Shown here piece by piece: positions 33,579-44,332 of a stretch of 64,000 bases of DNA. Made by a program: the position numbers and the translations under genes. Source of the DNA: Mantis religiosa. Lineage: Eukaryota; Arthropoda; Insecta; Mantodea; Mantidae. The stretch lies in assembly GCA_030765055.1 (NCBI GenBank), contig CM060958.1, forward strand, positions 362,001-426,000, written 5' to 3'. How positions within the stretch are numbered: position 1 is the stretch's first letter; every line of letters starts with the position of its first letter. The notes beneath the pieces are model-generated. The model was given only the letters and a program-made list of their open reading frames with translations, did not search any database and was not told the DNA's origin.

Positions 33579-35255
33579 CTATTTTGAGGACATGTTTCGC
33601 AAATCATCGTTTGCATCTACGGCTCTTATGCAACTGAAGCTAGATCCAGCGGTGTGAGTAATTCTGGGGGTGTTGCTGCCATCTGTTGATTTAGTGATGA
33701 ACTTAAATGTGGGATTCTCTTCTGGCAGGATTTCAAAGTTCATTAGTTGGTTTTTATGTTTTTCTATGTATATCCTCTCCCATATGACGAGTTCACTATG
33801 TTTTTGTACGTATTTTAGTAATTCTGTGCTATCTTCAATTTCATGATTTTCAGACCAGAAATGAGCTGCTATTGCAGAATTATCAATATTTTTGTATCTT
33901 AAGTGCCTGAAGTGTTCTTTCTTTCTAGTGCCTATGTTTCTTTTTGTCCTCCCTATGTAAATTTTTTCACAGTCTTTACACTTAATCTTGTAAATGCCTG
34001 ACTTTTCCTCTGGTTTTATCTCATCAGTATTATTACTGTGAAGTAGGTTTTTAATGTTGTAATTGTTTTTTGGTGCCAATGTTATATTGTATTTCTTGAA
34101 TATTTTTTGGAACTTTTTTGTGGCCCAGGGGTGGTAAGTAAATTTAGCAAATCTAATTTCTTGTTTTATTGGTGTGAGAGCTGTGATCTGTTTTAATCTC
34201 TTTTGAAGTTTGAATAATTTTAGTTTTTTATCTACAAGGTTTTTTCCATATCCATTTTTAATTGCAGTTTTTAAGATTTGATGGTATTCGTTTTGATATT
34301 CTTGCTGGCTGAGAGGTAGATTTACTAATCTGTGTGTGAGACTGTTGATGGTTGCATGTTTGTGTGGAATTGGGTTGAAACTATTTGCTTTGGTGTAATT
34401 ATCTGTGTGTGTTGCTTTTCTATGGATGCCAAATTCTAGTTTTTCATTGCTTTTTTTGATTTTAAGGTCTAAAAAAGGTAGAGTACAGTCCTCTTCAGTT
34501 TCCACTGTGAATTGTATGCTGGGTTCTTGCAGGTTGAGTAGTTTCAAAGCATCATCTATTTGTTTGTAGGGCACAATTGCAAAGATGTCGTCTACGTATC
34601 TGTACCATGTTTTAAAAATATGAGGGAAGGCTTTAGTTATATGTGTTTCGAAAAAGCTCATGTATAGATTGGCCAAAAATGGTGATAGCGGGCTTCCCAT
34701 AGCTAGTCCTGAAATTTGTTTATAATATTTTCCATCGAAAACAAAATAATTTTGATGTATACATATTACAGTCATTGCCAAATATTCTTCTATTGCATTG
34801 GCATCTAGGTTTATAGAATTTAGCCATTTTTTCAGTTGAACCAAAAGTTTGTCTAATGGAATGCTAGGGAAGAGGGAGCGGACATCAAAGGATACTAAAG
34901 TGTCGTGAGGTTTTAGTTTAGGATTTTGAATTTTTTCTACCGGGTCTAAAGAGTTTTTTATACTCAGAGTATGGAATTGTGGAAAGGACTGAAATTTTTT
35001 GGATAGCCATTTTGCCAGAAGGTAAGTAGGAGTGTTTATATTATTTACAATGGGTCTCATGGGTATGTTGGGTTTGTGTATTTTTTGCAAACCATATAGT
35101 CTTGCAAGGGTAGGGTTGTCCGGTTTGATAGTTTTTTGTTCTGTAGTTGTTAAAATTTTACTATTAATGATGGTTTTTTGTACATCTTGTATGCATCGGT
35201 TGAGTGGATTAGAATCTATTTCCTGGAATTCTTTTTGTTGTAGTAAGTCTAACAT
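33579..35255 (-). CDS. PLE-A polyprotein, RT plus GIY-YIG endonuclease (5'-truncated)
   Basis: One open frame of 558 residues. RT motifs in order: YGLQKIHKP, VSFDVRSLFPSIP with the first catalytic Asp, GLAMGSPLSPFLANLYM, then YRYVDDIFAIV with the catalytic DD. After the thumb (IHRKATHTDNY, RLVNLPLSQQEY) and linker (KFTYHPWATKKF) comes the GIY-YIG domain (SGIYKIKCKDCEKIYIGRT with a CxxC, then KEHFRHLR). PLE RTs are related to telomerase; GIY-YIG supplies DNA nicking. The N-terminal region upstream of RT is missing, so this copy is defective although the remaining frame is open. The ribozyme overlaps its last codons. Confidence 0.93.
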   Translation of the reverse strand: MLDLLQQKEFQEIDSNPLNRCIQDVQKTIINSKILTTTEQKTIKPDNPTLARLYGLQKIHKPNIPMRPIVNNINTPTYLLAKWLSKKFQSFPQFHTLSIKNSLDPVEKIQNPKLKPHDTLVSFDVRSLFPSIPLDKLLVQLKKWLNSINLDANAIEEYLAMTVICIHQNYFVFDGKYYKQISGLAMGSPLSPFLANLYMSFFETHITKAFPHIFKTWYRYVDDIFAIVPYKQIDDALKLLNLQEPSIQFTVETEEDCTLPFLDLKIKKSNEKLEFGIHRKATHTDNYTKANSFNPIPHKHATINSLTHRLVNLPLSQQEYQNEYHQILKTAIKNGYGKNLVDKKLKLFKLQKRLKQITALTPIKQEIRFAKFTYHPWATKKFQKIFKKYNITLAPKNNYNIKNLLHSNNTDEIKPEEKSGIYKIKCKDCEKIYIGRTKRNIGTRKKEHFRHLRYKNIDNSAIAAHFWSENHEIEDSTELLKYVQKHSELVIWERIYIEKHKNQLMNFEILPEENPTFKFITKSTDGSNTPRITHTAGSSFSCIRAVDANDDLRNMSSK

Positions 35256-35361
35256 TTTTTTTTCTTTTTTTTTCTTTTTTTTTCTTTTTCTTTGTTAGAG
35301 TTACTACAACAAAAAGAATTCCAGGAAATATATTCTAATCCACTCAACTGATGCATAAAAG

Positions 35362-36539
35362 ATGTACAAAAAACCTGTCTTCGATGGAAAATATTATAAA
35401 CAAATCTCAGGACTAGCTATGGGAAGCCCACTATCACCATTTTTGGCCAATCTATACATGAGCTTTTTCGAAACACATATAACTAAAGCCTTCCCTCATA
35501 TGTTTAAAACATGGTACAGATACGTAGACGACATCTTTGCAATAGTGCCCTACAAACTAATAGATGATGCTTTGAAACTACTCAACCTGCAAGAACCCAG
35601 CATACAATTCACAGTGGAAACTGAAGAGGACTGTACTCTACCTTTTTTAGACCTTAAAATCAAAAAAAGCAATGAAAAACTAGAATTTGGCATCCATAGA
35701 AAAGCAACACACACAGATAATTACATCAAAGCAAATAGTTTCAACCCAATTCCACACAAACATGCAACCATCAACAGTCTCACACACAGATTAGTAAATC
35801 TACCTCTCAGCCAGCAAGAATATCAAAACGAATACCATCAAATCTTAAAAACTGCAATTAAAAATGGATATGGAAAAAACCTTGTAGATAAAAAACTAAA
35901 ATTATTCAAACTTCAAAAGAGATTAAAACAGATCACAGCTCTCACACCAATAAAACAAGAAATTAGATTTGCTAAATTTACTTACCACCCCTGGGCCACA
36001 AAAAATTCCAAAAAATATTCAAGAAATACAATATAACATTGGCACCAAAAAACAATTACAACATTAAAAACCTACTTCACAGTAATAATACTGATAAGAT
36101 AAAACCAGAGGAAAAGTCAGGCATTTACAAGATTAAGTGTAAAGACTGTGAAAAAATTTACATAGGGAGGACAAAAAGAAACATAGGCACTAGAAAGAAA
36201 GAACACTTCAGGCACTTAAGATACAAAAATATTGATAAGTCCGCAATAGCAGCTCATTTCTGGTCTGAAAATCATGAAATTGAAGATAGCACAGAATTAC
36301 TAAAATACGTACAAAAACATAGTGAACTCGTCATATGGAAGAGGATATACATAGAAAAACATAAAAACCAACTAATGAACTTTGAAATCCCGCCAGAAGA
36401 GAATCCCACATTTAAGTTCATCACTAAATCAACAGATGGCAGCAACAACCCCAGAATTACCCACACCGCTGGATCTAGCTTCGGTCGCATAAGAGCCGTA
36501 GATGCAAACGATGATTTGCGAAACATGTCCTCAAAATAG
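35362..36539 (+). pseudogene. PLE-A second arm, RT/GIY-YIG with deletion and frameshift
   Basis: Mirror copy of the neighbouring minus-strand ORF. It has GLAMGSPLSPFLANLYM, YRYVDDIFAIV and the thumb up to 36036, then a frame change and the GIY-YIG domain (36039-36539, SGIYKIKCKDCEK). Differences from the partner arm are few, consistent with two closely related template RNAs or one duplicated source. Confidence 0.92.
36493..36532 (+). ncRNA. Degenerate hammerhead motif (PLE-A)
   Basis: GAG-CCGTAGA-stem II GCAAA/TTTGC-GAAA-CATG-TC-CTC. GAAA, the GUC triplet and stem I (GAG/CTC) are intact, but two CUGANGA positions are changed. The mirror arm at 33592-33631 has the same core. Confidence 0.6.
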
Positions 36540-36640
36540 GTACGAAAGTGAAGCAGATGTGTAAAAAAAATACGACTCATCTAAAATTTAATAATTTTTC
36601 ATTTCACTGTGGTGTTCCAATACAGTTAAATCTCAAACAA

Positions 36641-37200
36641 TAGAATACTTGAAATTTACAGTTCATTACGAATACTACAAGGTCTAAAAAAAGAAATGCA
36701 CTTCCAGTGGATTCCATCCCACTGTGGAAATACAGGCAGATTCCTTGGCAAAAAAAGGAAGACAAATAAAACAAAGCTGCCAACAAAAAACCTCATTCCA
36801 CCCATCAAAACTACATATAAACAATAGAATCAACTTATTCTGGAAAGAAGAATGCAAAGAAAAAAGTACCAACAAGCAATGGAAAATTCTACAAGGAAGT
36901 AAAAATCCCATCCCAGACTACCGAAGAAGCAGTACTGTTGCCATCTTCCGACTGATTACTGACCACGACTGTTTGGCTGCTCATCTATACTGGATTAATA
37001 TTTTTGAATCCCCGACCTGCACACTATGTAGGGACCCGAACTCATTGATGGACGGAGATCATCTTCTCCAGTGTAGTGCCCAGACAAAAACAGATGGAGA
37101 ACTGACAGCACAACTAGTCACACGTTATTGGGAGGCCAGAAGGAAAATGGAAATTCTCCAACTCCATGAGTATTAGCAACTAACCAGCCAACAATATCAA
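36641..37200 (+). pseudogene. LINE with RNase H, 3' portion after PLE insertion
   Basis: Continues 33001-33531: FQWIPSHCGNTG (in a second frame), ADSLAKKGRQIKQ, then the distal region with STVAIFRLITDHDCLAAHL and the cysteine/histidine element CTLCRDPNSLMDGDHLLQC (C-x2-C...H-x3-C). Stops at about 37176. Confidence 0.85.
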
Positions 37201-37394
37201 GATTACCCCTAACATACCCAAATTACTGTTCACACTTCGAAGTATTAATACAATGTGTACAATCTTATATCACAACTTATTTATTCAGGTACTGACACTA
37301 ATATTGCACTTTTAAAGAATTTTCAAGATCATTTGAATAGTTATAAATAAGTGTTGTTAACAATGAAGCTAATTTCATATATATTATGGTTTCA

Positions 37395-38196
37395 GACATA
37401 AAAGATCAACAGAAACAGCTGTTCACACCTTATTAGAAAAATTAGTTGATGCAATTGAGCAGAAGGTAAAAACATTAGGATTATTTATGGATCTCACAAA
37501 AGCACATGATGTAATAAACCATAAAATATTACTGGAAAAACTAAATTGCTATGGGATAAGGGGATTAGCAAATATATGGTTCAAGTCATACTTATCACAC
37601 AACTCAAGTAGTACAAATTAGTCAATATAAAAATTATTTGTAACCAACCACAAATAATTTTTATATTAATTTTGACGTCACTGTTACTAAATTCCTCCAA
37701 ACACACAACAAATTAGTCAGTTAAATAAAGAACAGCATAAAAGAGAGGAATATCAGTCAACCCTCAGAACAGTAGAACATGGTGTGCCGCAGGGATCAAT
37801 ACTAGGTCCACTTCTTTTTCTGCTATACATAAATGATATGCCACTGAATGTAGTGGCAGAGGTAGTACTGTTTGCAGATGATACAAATATCCTTATAAAA
37901 GCAAAAGGTGACACAGAACTAAAGGATAAAATAGAAAGTAATATAATGAAACTCGGATCATGGTTTAAATCCAACAGACTGTTAATAAACTTAGATGAAA
38001 CAGTTGCTATGAGGTTTCATAGTAGCCAAAATAGGAATTATATAACAAACCCACAAATAGAATTAGATGGGGAAATTATAAAGTATCAAAGGGAAAGACA
38101 ATTTCTGGGAGTACAGATAAGTGAAGATTTAAAATGGGGATCACACATAAACATGTTAACCAAAAAGCTCAGTACGGGATGCTATATGTTAAATAC
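37395..38196 (+). pseudogene. L2/CR1-like LINE, RT domain (before gypsy insertion)
   Basis: RT blocks in order: GLFMDLTKAHDVINHKILLEK, YGIRGLANIWFKSYL, VPQGSILGPLLFLLYINDMP, LFADDTNILI with catalytic DD, and FLGVQISEDLKWGSHI. Interrupted at 37625-37707 by an 83-bp PLE insertion and at 38197 by a gypsy element. Continues at 44333. Confidence 0.88.
37625..37707. mobile_element. 83-bp miniature PLE-C insertion
   Basis: Consists of the last about 20 nt of PLE-C in reverse (AAAAATTATTTGTAACC), the same end in forward orientation (AACCACAAATAATTTTTATA) and the tail with CACTGT (37679-37684). ACAAATTAGTCA flanks it at 37613-37624 and 37708-37719, an exact 12-bp duplication. It contains no coding or ribozyme sequence. 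Confidence 0.95.
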
Positions 38197-38669
38197 TGTC
38201 ACCTAATTATCGTAAGGCATGGCCAGCTAGCAGCAGGGTGGGCGACCGGAGGCACTCAGCCCACACCTACCCATTTATCTTGTAGCGCTATGAGGGGATG
38301 GTTGGAAAAACATCACTAGCCATCTCTTTCCCCTCCCCATTGACGTCTGGAACCTTCAGTATGATTTACTGAGCCACGAAACTTCCAAGCACAGCGATCT
38401 GCGTATATAAGGGATGAAGTGGACAGTTCAGTTGAGTTCTTGGTGAGCAGCTGTGAGGAGCATACATAGTTAGTTAGTTAGTTTTTATTCATCCTTTTGA
38501 TCATATTACATGATATAGGACACGTCAAGTAATTGTGAGCGTGCAATGGACCTGTGACAGACGAACAGGTAAATTGTAATTGTGTGCGCTAAGTAATTCT
38601 ATGTAATCGGCAAGTGTTCCAACTGTAATTCGGTGGAAATAAAGATAATTTTGAGTTTGTGCAATTGGG
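38197..38669 (+). repeat. Gypsy 5' LTR, 3' end deleted
   Basis: Matches 43232-44332. TATA-like GTATATAAGGG at 38402-38412 and AATAAAG near 38639. The final about 28 bp and the primer-binding site are deleted at a GG/GGGAT junction. An unrelated block with GTTAGTTAGTTAG replaces part of the U5/R region. Confidence 0.9.
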
Positions 38670-38680
38670 ATATTACCACC

Positions 38681-39832
38681 ATGGAAGCTGCATAGGAAAA
38701 GATTTTAGAGAAGATGATGGAAATGAAGGCCGAACTGACCTCGGAAATGAAGACAGCGAATGACAACCTCACTGCAAAAACAGAAGCGACAAATAACAAC
38801 CTGGCTGCAGAATCGAAACAAATGAAGACGGCTAACTACAACATCACCGAGAAGATGGAAGAAATGAAGGCCGAATTAACAGCGAAGACGGAAATAGCAA
38901 ACAACAACCTGGCCGCGGAACTGAAGGAAATAAAGACCGAATTGACCACGGAAATTAAAGCGGCAAACGAGGTCCCTGCCGCAAAATTTGAAGAGCAGTT
39001 GGCCGACGTAAAGGAGGATATCACGGAGCTTGGTGAGCGCGTCGAAGACCTGGAGAGCCGCGTTAACAACCTGGAAGGAAAGGCCGACAGCAGCGTCAAG
39101 TCCCTGAATGCCATGGTGGAGGACGTCGTCGGCAGGAGGTTAAAGGATTTAAAGGTCGATGCGCCAGGACGCGATACATCTGCGCTCGTCAAGCCTCCAA
39201 AATATGACGGCGCAACAATGTTCGAAGTCTTCCGCCGCCAGTTCGACGCAGTGGCCAAGCACAACAAATGGTCATCAGAGGAAGAGACCACGCAGTTAAT
39301 AGCCAGCTTCCAGGGACGTGCCGCAGAAGTCCTGAATGCAGTACAGATAACGTCGGCACCCAAGGACATCTGGGAGGCCCTGGAGAATCGTTTTGGAAAC
39401 CACTCCTTAGCCGCAGCGTACCGCAGCCAGCTAAAGGCAAAGTCACAGCAGCCAGGGGAGACGTTGCAGGAGTTCGCACTGGCAGTTGAACAACTGGCTA
39501 GGAAGGCCCTAGTCGATCTCCCACCAGAGTTCGTATCCCGGGAAGCTGCCTACACATTTGTTGACGGGGTACGAGACACGGAGATTCGTCAGCGCCTGAG
39601 GCTCGGCGATTATAAAGCCATCCACGAGGCGCTAACGACAGCATTAAGGATGGAGGCGGCCAAGGTAACAGCTATCCCGACGTCGAGAACGAGGAGTGTC
39701 CGCTACACCGGAGACAGAAGACCAGACGAGGGACGCCGGCGAAGACCTAGTGACCTGTGTTGGGGGTGTGGACAGCCCGGACACCTGGAGAGAGACTGCC
39801 CACACCAGGAAGAGCAGCCGGAAAACGAGTAA
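38681..39832 (+). pseudogene. Gypsy gag
   Basis: The start at 38681 is followed by an in-frame TAG four codons later where the sister copy (60795-63587) has TTG; the frame is open from 38714. The N-terminal 120 residues form a heptad-like coiled coil rich in EMKxE/AANNNLA repeats. The capsid-like core (KPPKYDGATMFEVFRRQFDA onward) and a CCHC zinc knuckle (CWGCGQPGHLERDC) follow near the end. Gag forms the particle and binds RNA. Confidence 0.92.
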
Positions 39833-40404
39833 GGGCCGTCGTGGAGAGGGGCACTTCGGCGCCATCACCACCATCCTCTCGAGTGACACTGTGCGCCGTC
39901 AGCCGGCGGATGGATGACAGCCTCATTGCGGACGGTTGGGTGAGAGGGAAGCCGTACCACATGCTGGTGGACACTGGGGCAGCAGTGACCATCATCAGAC
40001 CTGACGTGGCGAAGGGTTTGCCGACAAGGAAGCCGAGCCGACCATACCAGCTTGTCACGGCATCGGGCGACACCTTGCCTGTGGAGAAGGAGGCCCTGCT
40101 GAAACTGACCTTTGGACGGAGTGCCGTGCGTCTGTGGGTGTTCGTCGCGAAGGTGGCTGAGGAGGTGATTCTTGGACTGGATGCGCTCAGATGCCACGAG
40201 GCGACGGTCGATTTTGGCAGGAAGGTCCTGCGGCTCAACGGAGAAGAGGTTATACTCCGTCAACCCGAAGAGCGCCTTTTAATCTGCAGGGCCGTCTTAA
40301 ATGAAGACATGGTTGTCCCCGCGACGTGCGAGGTGGTGTTGACGGTGCGACTGGAAGGCCAGAGAACCAGGAACAGAAGACGCCTCTACACGGACTATGT
40401 GTAG
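39757..40404 (+). pseudogene. Gypsy protease (retropepsin)
   Basis: Overlaps gag by about 75 bases in the -1 frame, as expected for programmed -1 frameshifting. Aspartic protease motif LVDTGAAVTII with the catalytic Asp at about 39969, then LGLDAL. Ends in a TAG before the RT, which continues in the same frame; in an active element PR and RT would be one pol frame. Confidence 0.9.
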
Positions 40405-40548
40405 CTAGGGCATTGTTGCCGTGCCAAGAGGAGGTGCCAGTGAGACTGCTAAATACAAGGGACACCGGTCACGACGTCCAGGTTGGGATGGAGTTGGGAA
40501 TGTGTGAGCCCTTGGTAAGCGTAACAGCATTCGACAAGACAGGAGCTG

Positions 40549-41663
40549 GTGCCGACGCAACACCTGGGGCCCCGGCTAGAGGGCTTACTGGAGAGGGCGG
40601 TCGACCACCTCACCGCAGAACGACTGGAGAAAGTTCGACAACTGCCCAGGCGATACCAGCGCGTCTTCAGCCAAGGCGAAAGTGACTATGACTGTATGGA
40701 CAAAGTACTTCACCGCATCGACACCAAGGACGCCCGGCCTATTCGGCAACCACCTAGACGCATTCCGCTGGCGAAGCAAGGGGCGGTACGAGACATGCTG
40801 GAGGACATGAGATCCAGGGGAGTGATTGAAGAGTCGGACAGCCCTTGGTGTTCCCCTGTAGTCTGGTGACAAAGAAGAACGGCGAGCTACGCTTCTGCGT
40901 GGACTACAGGAAGCTGAACGCTGTCACCTGGAAGGACTGTTTACCCTTACCCCAGATTGACGATACCCTGGATACGCTAGCTGGTGCACAGTGGTTCTCG
41001 ACCCTGGACCTGAAGTCGGGCTACTGGCAGGTAGCTCTAGACCCGAGAGACAAGGAGAAGACCGCATTCTCGACAGTCCAAGGGCTCTGGCAGTTCACAG
41101 TTATGCCCTTTGGCCTCTGCAACGCACCAGTTACCTTCCAACGCCTCATGGAGTCAGTGATGAGAGGACTGACTTACGACGCCTGCCTGCTATACCTGGG
41201 CGACATCATCATCGTTGGGAAGACTTTTGAAGACCATCTCGAGAATTTGAGTAAGGTGCTACAGAGGCGCCTGGGGCTGTGCAGTTATTACCGACGCTTC
41301 ATAAAGGGGTTCTCCAACATCGCCAAACCCCCCACCTGCCTGACAGAGGAACACCGGCCTTATGTGTGGACGGAAGACGCCGAAGAAGCTTTCCAGCACC
41401 TGAAGAAGACCCTGTGCAGTGCTCCAATTCTGGGATTACCACAACCAGGTGGCGCCTTCATTGTGGACACAGACGCCAGCGACCATTGCATTGGAGGCAT
41501 CCTATCACAGATCCAGGATGGCCATGAGCGGGTGATAGTCTACTACATTAAGACGCTATCCAAGGCAGAGAAGAACTACTGCGTCACCCTGCGAGAATTA
41601 TTGGCGGTAGTTTTGACCTTGGAGCACTTCCACAATACCTGTATGGTCAGCCATTCCACCTGA
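40549..41663 (+). pseudogene. Gypsy RT and RNase H
   Basis: The first part (40549-40869) runs to SPWCSPVV, where a one-base deletion near 40862 shifts the frame. The second part (40845-41663) shows FCVDYRKLNAVT, FSTLDLKSGYWQV (first Asp) and MPFGLCNAPVTFQRLM. LLYLGDIIIV follows, where the usual Y-x-DD has a Gly for the first Asp. About 60 residues of the thumb are missing between SKVLQRR and LGLCSYYRRF. RNase H begins at VDTDASDHCIGG. Catalytically dead. Confidence 0.93.
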
Positions 41664-42287
41664 GGACTGACCATTCTGCCCTAACCTGGCTACTGAGCTT
41701 TAAGAACCTGGAAGGCCAGACAGCACGTTTTGTCCAGAGGCTGCAGGAGTACGACTTCACCTCGGAACATCGCAGAGGGAAGAGCCACGGTAACGCAGAC
41801 TCTATATCCCAAAGACCCTGTCCAGAAGAGTGCGGCCAATGCACAAGAGTGGAAGAGAAGGTGCGTGCCGCAGCAGTCTGAGTAGTCACAGCAGTGCTTG
41901 TGGACAGCTGGGATAGCGCAGGCCTGAGGAGGGAGCAGCTGGCGGACGCAGACTTGGGGCTACTCTTGAGGGAAGTGGAGGCAGGAACAAGACCGACCTG
42001 AGAGGACATCGCATCGAGGAGCGCGACCTACAAGTCGTACTGGGCCAAATGGACTCGTTGAAGACCAGAGAGGATTTGCTGTTCCGTGTATGGGAATCAC
42101 CCTATGGGAAGATGCAGAGAGAACAGTTGGTACTTCCCCGGAGTAAGGTCCCGGAAGTCTTGGAGGAAGTGCACGCCGGTACTTCAGGAGGACACCTGGG
42201 AGCGAACCGGACAATTGACAATCTACGACAGCGCTACTACTGCTGAGGCTCCGAGCAGACGCTGAGAGATGGTGCTGTCAGTGTCAC
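41664..42287 (+). pseudogene. Gypsy RNase H end and integrase N-terminal zinc region
   Basis: Continues in other frames: EYDFTSEHRRGKSHGNADS, the linker KTREDLLFRVWESP, and the integrase HHCC part (LEEVHAGTSGGHLGANRTID ... C...C). Several stops. Confidence 0.85.
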
Positions 42288-43220
42288 GTGTGCGCAGCGA
42301 GTATCGGCCCCCAGACTAGGAGCCGGGGTCACATCCAGCAGAATAACGTCGGAGTGCCATTCGAACGGATCGCCGTCGACATAGCTGGACCATTTCCGAT
42401 GTCCGACCGAGGCAACAAGTACCTGATGGTGGTCGTGGACTACTTCACCAAGTGGCCGGAGGTGTATGCCATCCTGAACCAAGAGGCAAGGACAATCACA
42501 GACTGCCTCGTGGAGCAAGTGTTTTGCCAATTTGGGGTACCGTTAGAGCTGCACAGTGACCAGGGCACCAATTTTGAGTCCAACCTGATGAAGGAGGCAC
42601 TAGAAAGACTTGGAGTTAACAACACCCGCACAACACCTCTACGTCCCCAGTCGGATGGCATGGTCGGAAGGTACATCAAGACCTTAGAGGAACACTTGAG
42701 GAAGGTCGTGGCCAGCCATCAGCGAGACTGGGACATCAAGGTGCCACTGTTCTTGCTGACCTACCGCTTGTCTACACACGATACAACTGGGATGATGCCA
42801 GCCAGCTTAATGTTCGGCCGAGAGTTACGCCTCCCTTGTGACCTGGCTTTTGGAAGCCCTCCGGAGACGAAAGAGCCAGTGACTGAGTATGTGGAGAACC
42901 TGGTGGACCAGCTCCACGTCATGCACGTGATGGCTCACCAGAACATCCAGAAGGCGAGCGACCGCATGAAGATCCGATATGACAGTCAAGCCAACAGCCA
43001 AGGTTTCCAGCAAGGTGACTTGGTCTGGTTGTACCTTCCTACCCGGACCAAGGGACGCTGCCCGAAGCTTCAGCAGCCATGGCAAGGACCGTACTGGGTG
43101 GTGAAGAGGATTAACAACCTGGTCTACTGCACCCAGAATGTTCCGCGAGGGAAGATGTTGGTGGTACACTTGGATCGCCTGGCCTGCTACAATGGTGCTG
43201 TTCGGGATGACCAGCTTTGA
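42288..43220 (+). pseudogene. Gypsy integrase core and C-terminal domain
   Basis: Open frame of 310 residues. Catalytic core has IAVDIAGPFP (first Asp) and LELHSDQGTNFES (second Asp). At the third acidic position it reads DGMVGRYIKTLEEHL, with Gly where gypsy integrases have Glu. The C-terminal GPY/F-type module follows (QPWQGPYWVVKRI). Ends at the polypurine tract GAGGAGGGAGCAG before the 3' LTR. Confidence 0.93.
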
Positions 43221-43681
43221 GGAGGGAGCAGTGTCACCTAATTATTGGAAGGCACGGCCAGCTAGCAGCATTGTGGGCAACCGAAGTCATTGAGGCCACG
43301 CCTACCCATTTATCTTGTATGACTATGAGGGAATGGTTGGAAAAACATCACTAGCCATCTCTTTCCCCTCCCTCATTGACGTCTGAAACCTTCAGGATGA
43401 TTCAATGAGCTGCGAAACTTCCAGGCACAGCGATCTGTGTATTTAAGGGATGAAGTGGACAGTTCAGTTGAGTTCTTGGTGAGCAGCTGTGAGGAGCGCC
43501 GGGCTAGTGAACGGACTGGAAGACGGTAACGTGTATCAGAGGAGTTGTACGTAATTGTGAGCGTGCAATGGACCTGTGAGAGACGAACTGGTGGATTGTA
43601 ATTGTGTGCGCTAAGTAATTCTATGTACAAAAGTGAATCGAGAATATATTGACACATTGCTTCACTCACACTGTTTATTCA

Positions 43682-43721
43682 CAGGACATGTTTCAAGAGC
43701 TCTTGCTCCTATCCTCAGCTG
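43682..43721 (-). ncRNA. Hammerhead ribozyme (PLE-E), left arm
   Basis: Mirror of 44086-44125: CAG-CTGAGGA, stem II GGAGC/GCTCT, GAAA, CATG, TC, CTG on the minus strand. All core residues intact. Confidence 0.78.
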
Positions 43722-44085
43722 ATACTCGATTAGTGTAAGTTGTAGTGGTTTCTTCTTTCTCCGTATTGTCAATAGATGGCGTGATGTACTTGTCAAAGAT
43801 GTCCGGTGGTGGAGTTTCAAAATTCATGACTCTATGACGATTTTTGTTAATGAAGATGTTTTCCCATACGGAAAGGTCTATGGGGTGATTAACGTATTTT
43901 ATTAGAGATGTTTCCAAATCACCCCATAGACCTTTCCGAATGGGAAAAAATCTTCATTAACAAAAATCGTCATAGAGTCATGAATTTTGAAACTCCACCA
44001 CCGGACATCTTTGACAAGTACATCACGCCATCTATTGACAATACGGAGAAAGTAGAAACCACTACAACTTACACTAATCGAGTAT

Positions 44086-44125
44086 CAGCTGAGGATAGGA
44101 GCAAGAGCTCTTGAAACATGTCCTG
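44086..44125 (+). ncRNA. Hammerhead ribozyme (PLE-E), right arm
   Basis: CAG-CTGAGGA-AGGAGC/AAGA/GCTCTT-GAAA-CATG-TC-CTG. Core complete, stem I three pairs, stem III one C-G pair, predicted cut after C44122. The best preserved ribozyme in the window. Confidence 0.82.
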
Positions 44126-44332
44126 TGAATAAACAGTGTGAGTGAAGCAATGTGTCAATATATTCTCGATTCACTTTTGTACTAATTTGTGCTTCACTGT
44201 CCCTACGCTTCTTTCAAGTTTATACTTTGAATTCTATGTAATCGGCAAGTGTTCCAACTGTAATTTGGTGGAAATAAAGAACATTTTGAGTTTGTGCAAT
44301 TGGACTTAATTTCACGAACCCACAAAGTCACA

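Larger units (their letters stand above)
33532..36640. mobile_element. PLE family A, 3.1-kb head-to-head pair
   Basis: The minus-strand arm (33532-35255) and plus-strand arm (35300-36640) both begin at the LLQQKEFQEI codons and face outward, separated by a T8C-repeat spacer (35256-35297). The plus arm lacks about 440 bp between VQKT and FDGKYY and has a frameshift near 36005. Only the plus arm carries the tail (CACTGT near 36605). No clear target duplication was found. It splits an RNase H-bearing LINE. Confidence 0.93.
43628..44229. mobile_element. PLE family E, 602-bp inverted pair
   Basis: Two near-identical GIY-YIG C-terminal arms (minus 43628 to about 43912, plus about 43912-44229) meet at the EKIFINKNRHRV-coding region. 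The plus arm alone carries a 50-nt tail with CTTCACTGT (44192-44200). AATTCTATGTA flanks it at 43617-43627 and 44230-44240, an exact 11-bp duplication of LTR sequence. Confidence 0.96.
38197..44332 (+). mobile_element. Ty3/gypsy retrotransposon, near full length, inactive
   Basis: Bounded by LTRs (TGTCAC...GTCACA) and a 4-bp duplication ATAC at 38193-38196 and 44333-44336 in the LINE RT. Order LTR-gag-PR-RT-RNase H-IN-LTR with a -1 frame change from gag to PR. Damage: the 5' LTR end plus primer-binding site deleted, gag nonsense codon, PR/RT stop, RT frameshift, YLGD in place of the usual catalytic motif, thumb deletion, and loss of the third integrase acidic residue. The 3' LTR holds a PLE-E pair. 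Confidence 0.96.
43232..44332 (+). repeat. Gypsy 3' LTR interrupted by PLE-E
   Basis: About 488 bp of LTR sequence once the PLE-E insertion (43628-44229) and one duplication copy are removed. TATTTAAGGG at about 43440. Ends CACAAAGTCACA at 44332. Confidence 0.94.
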
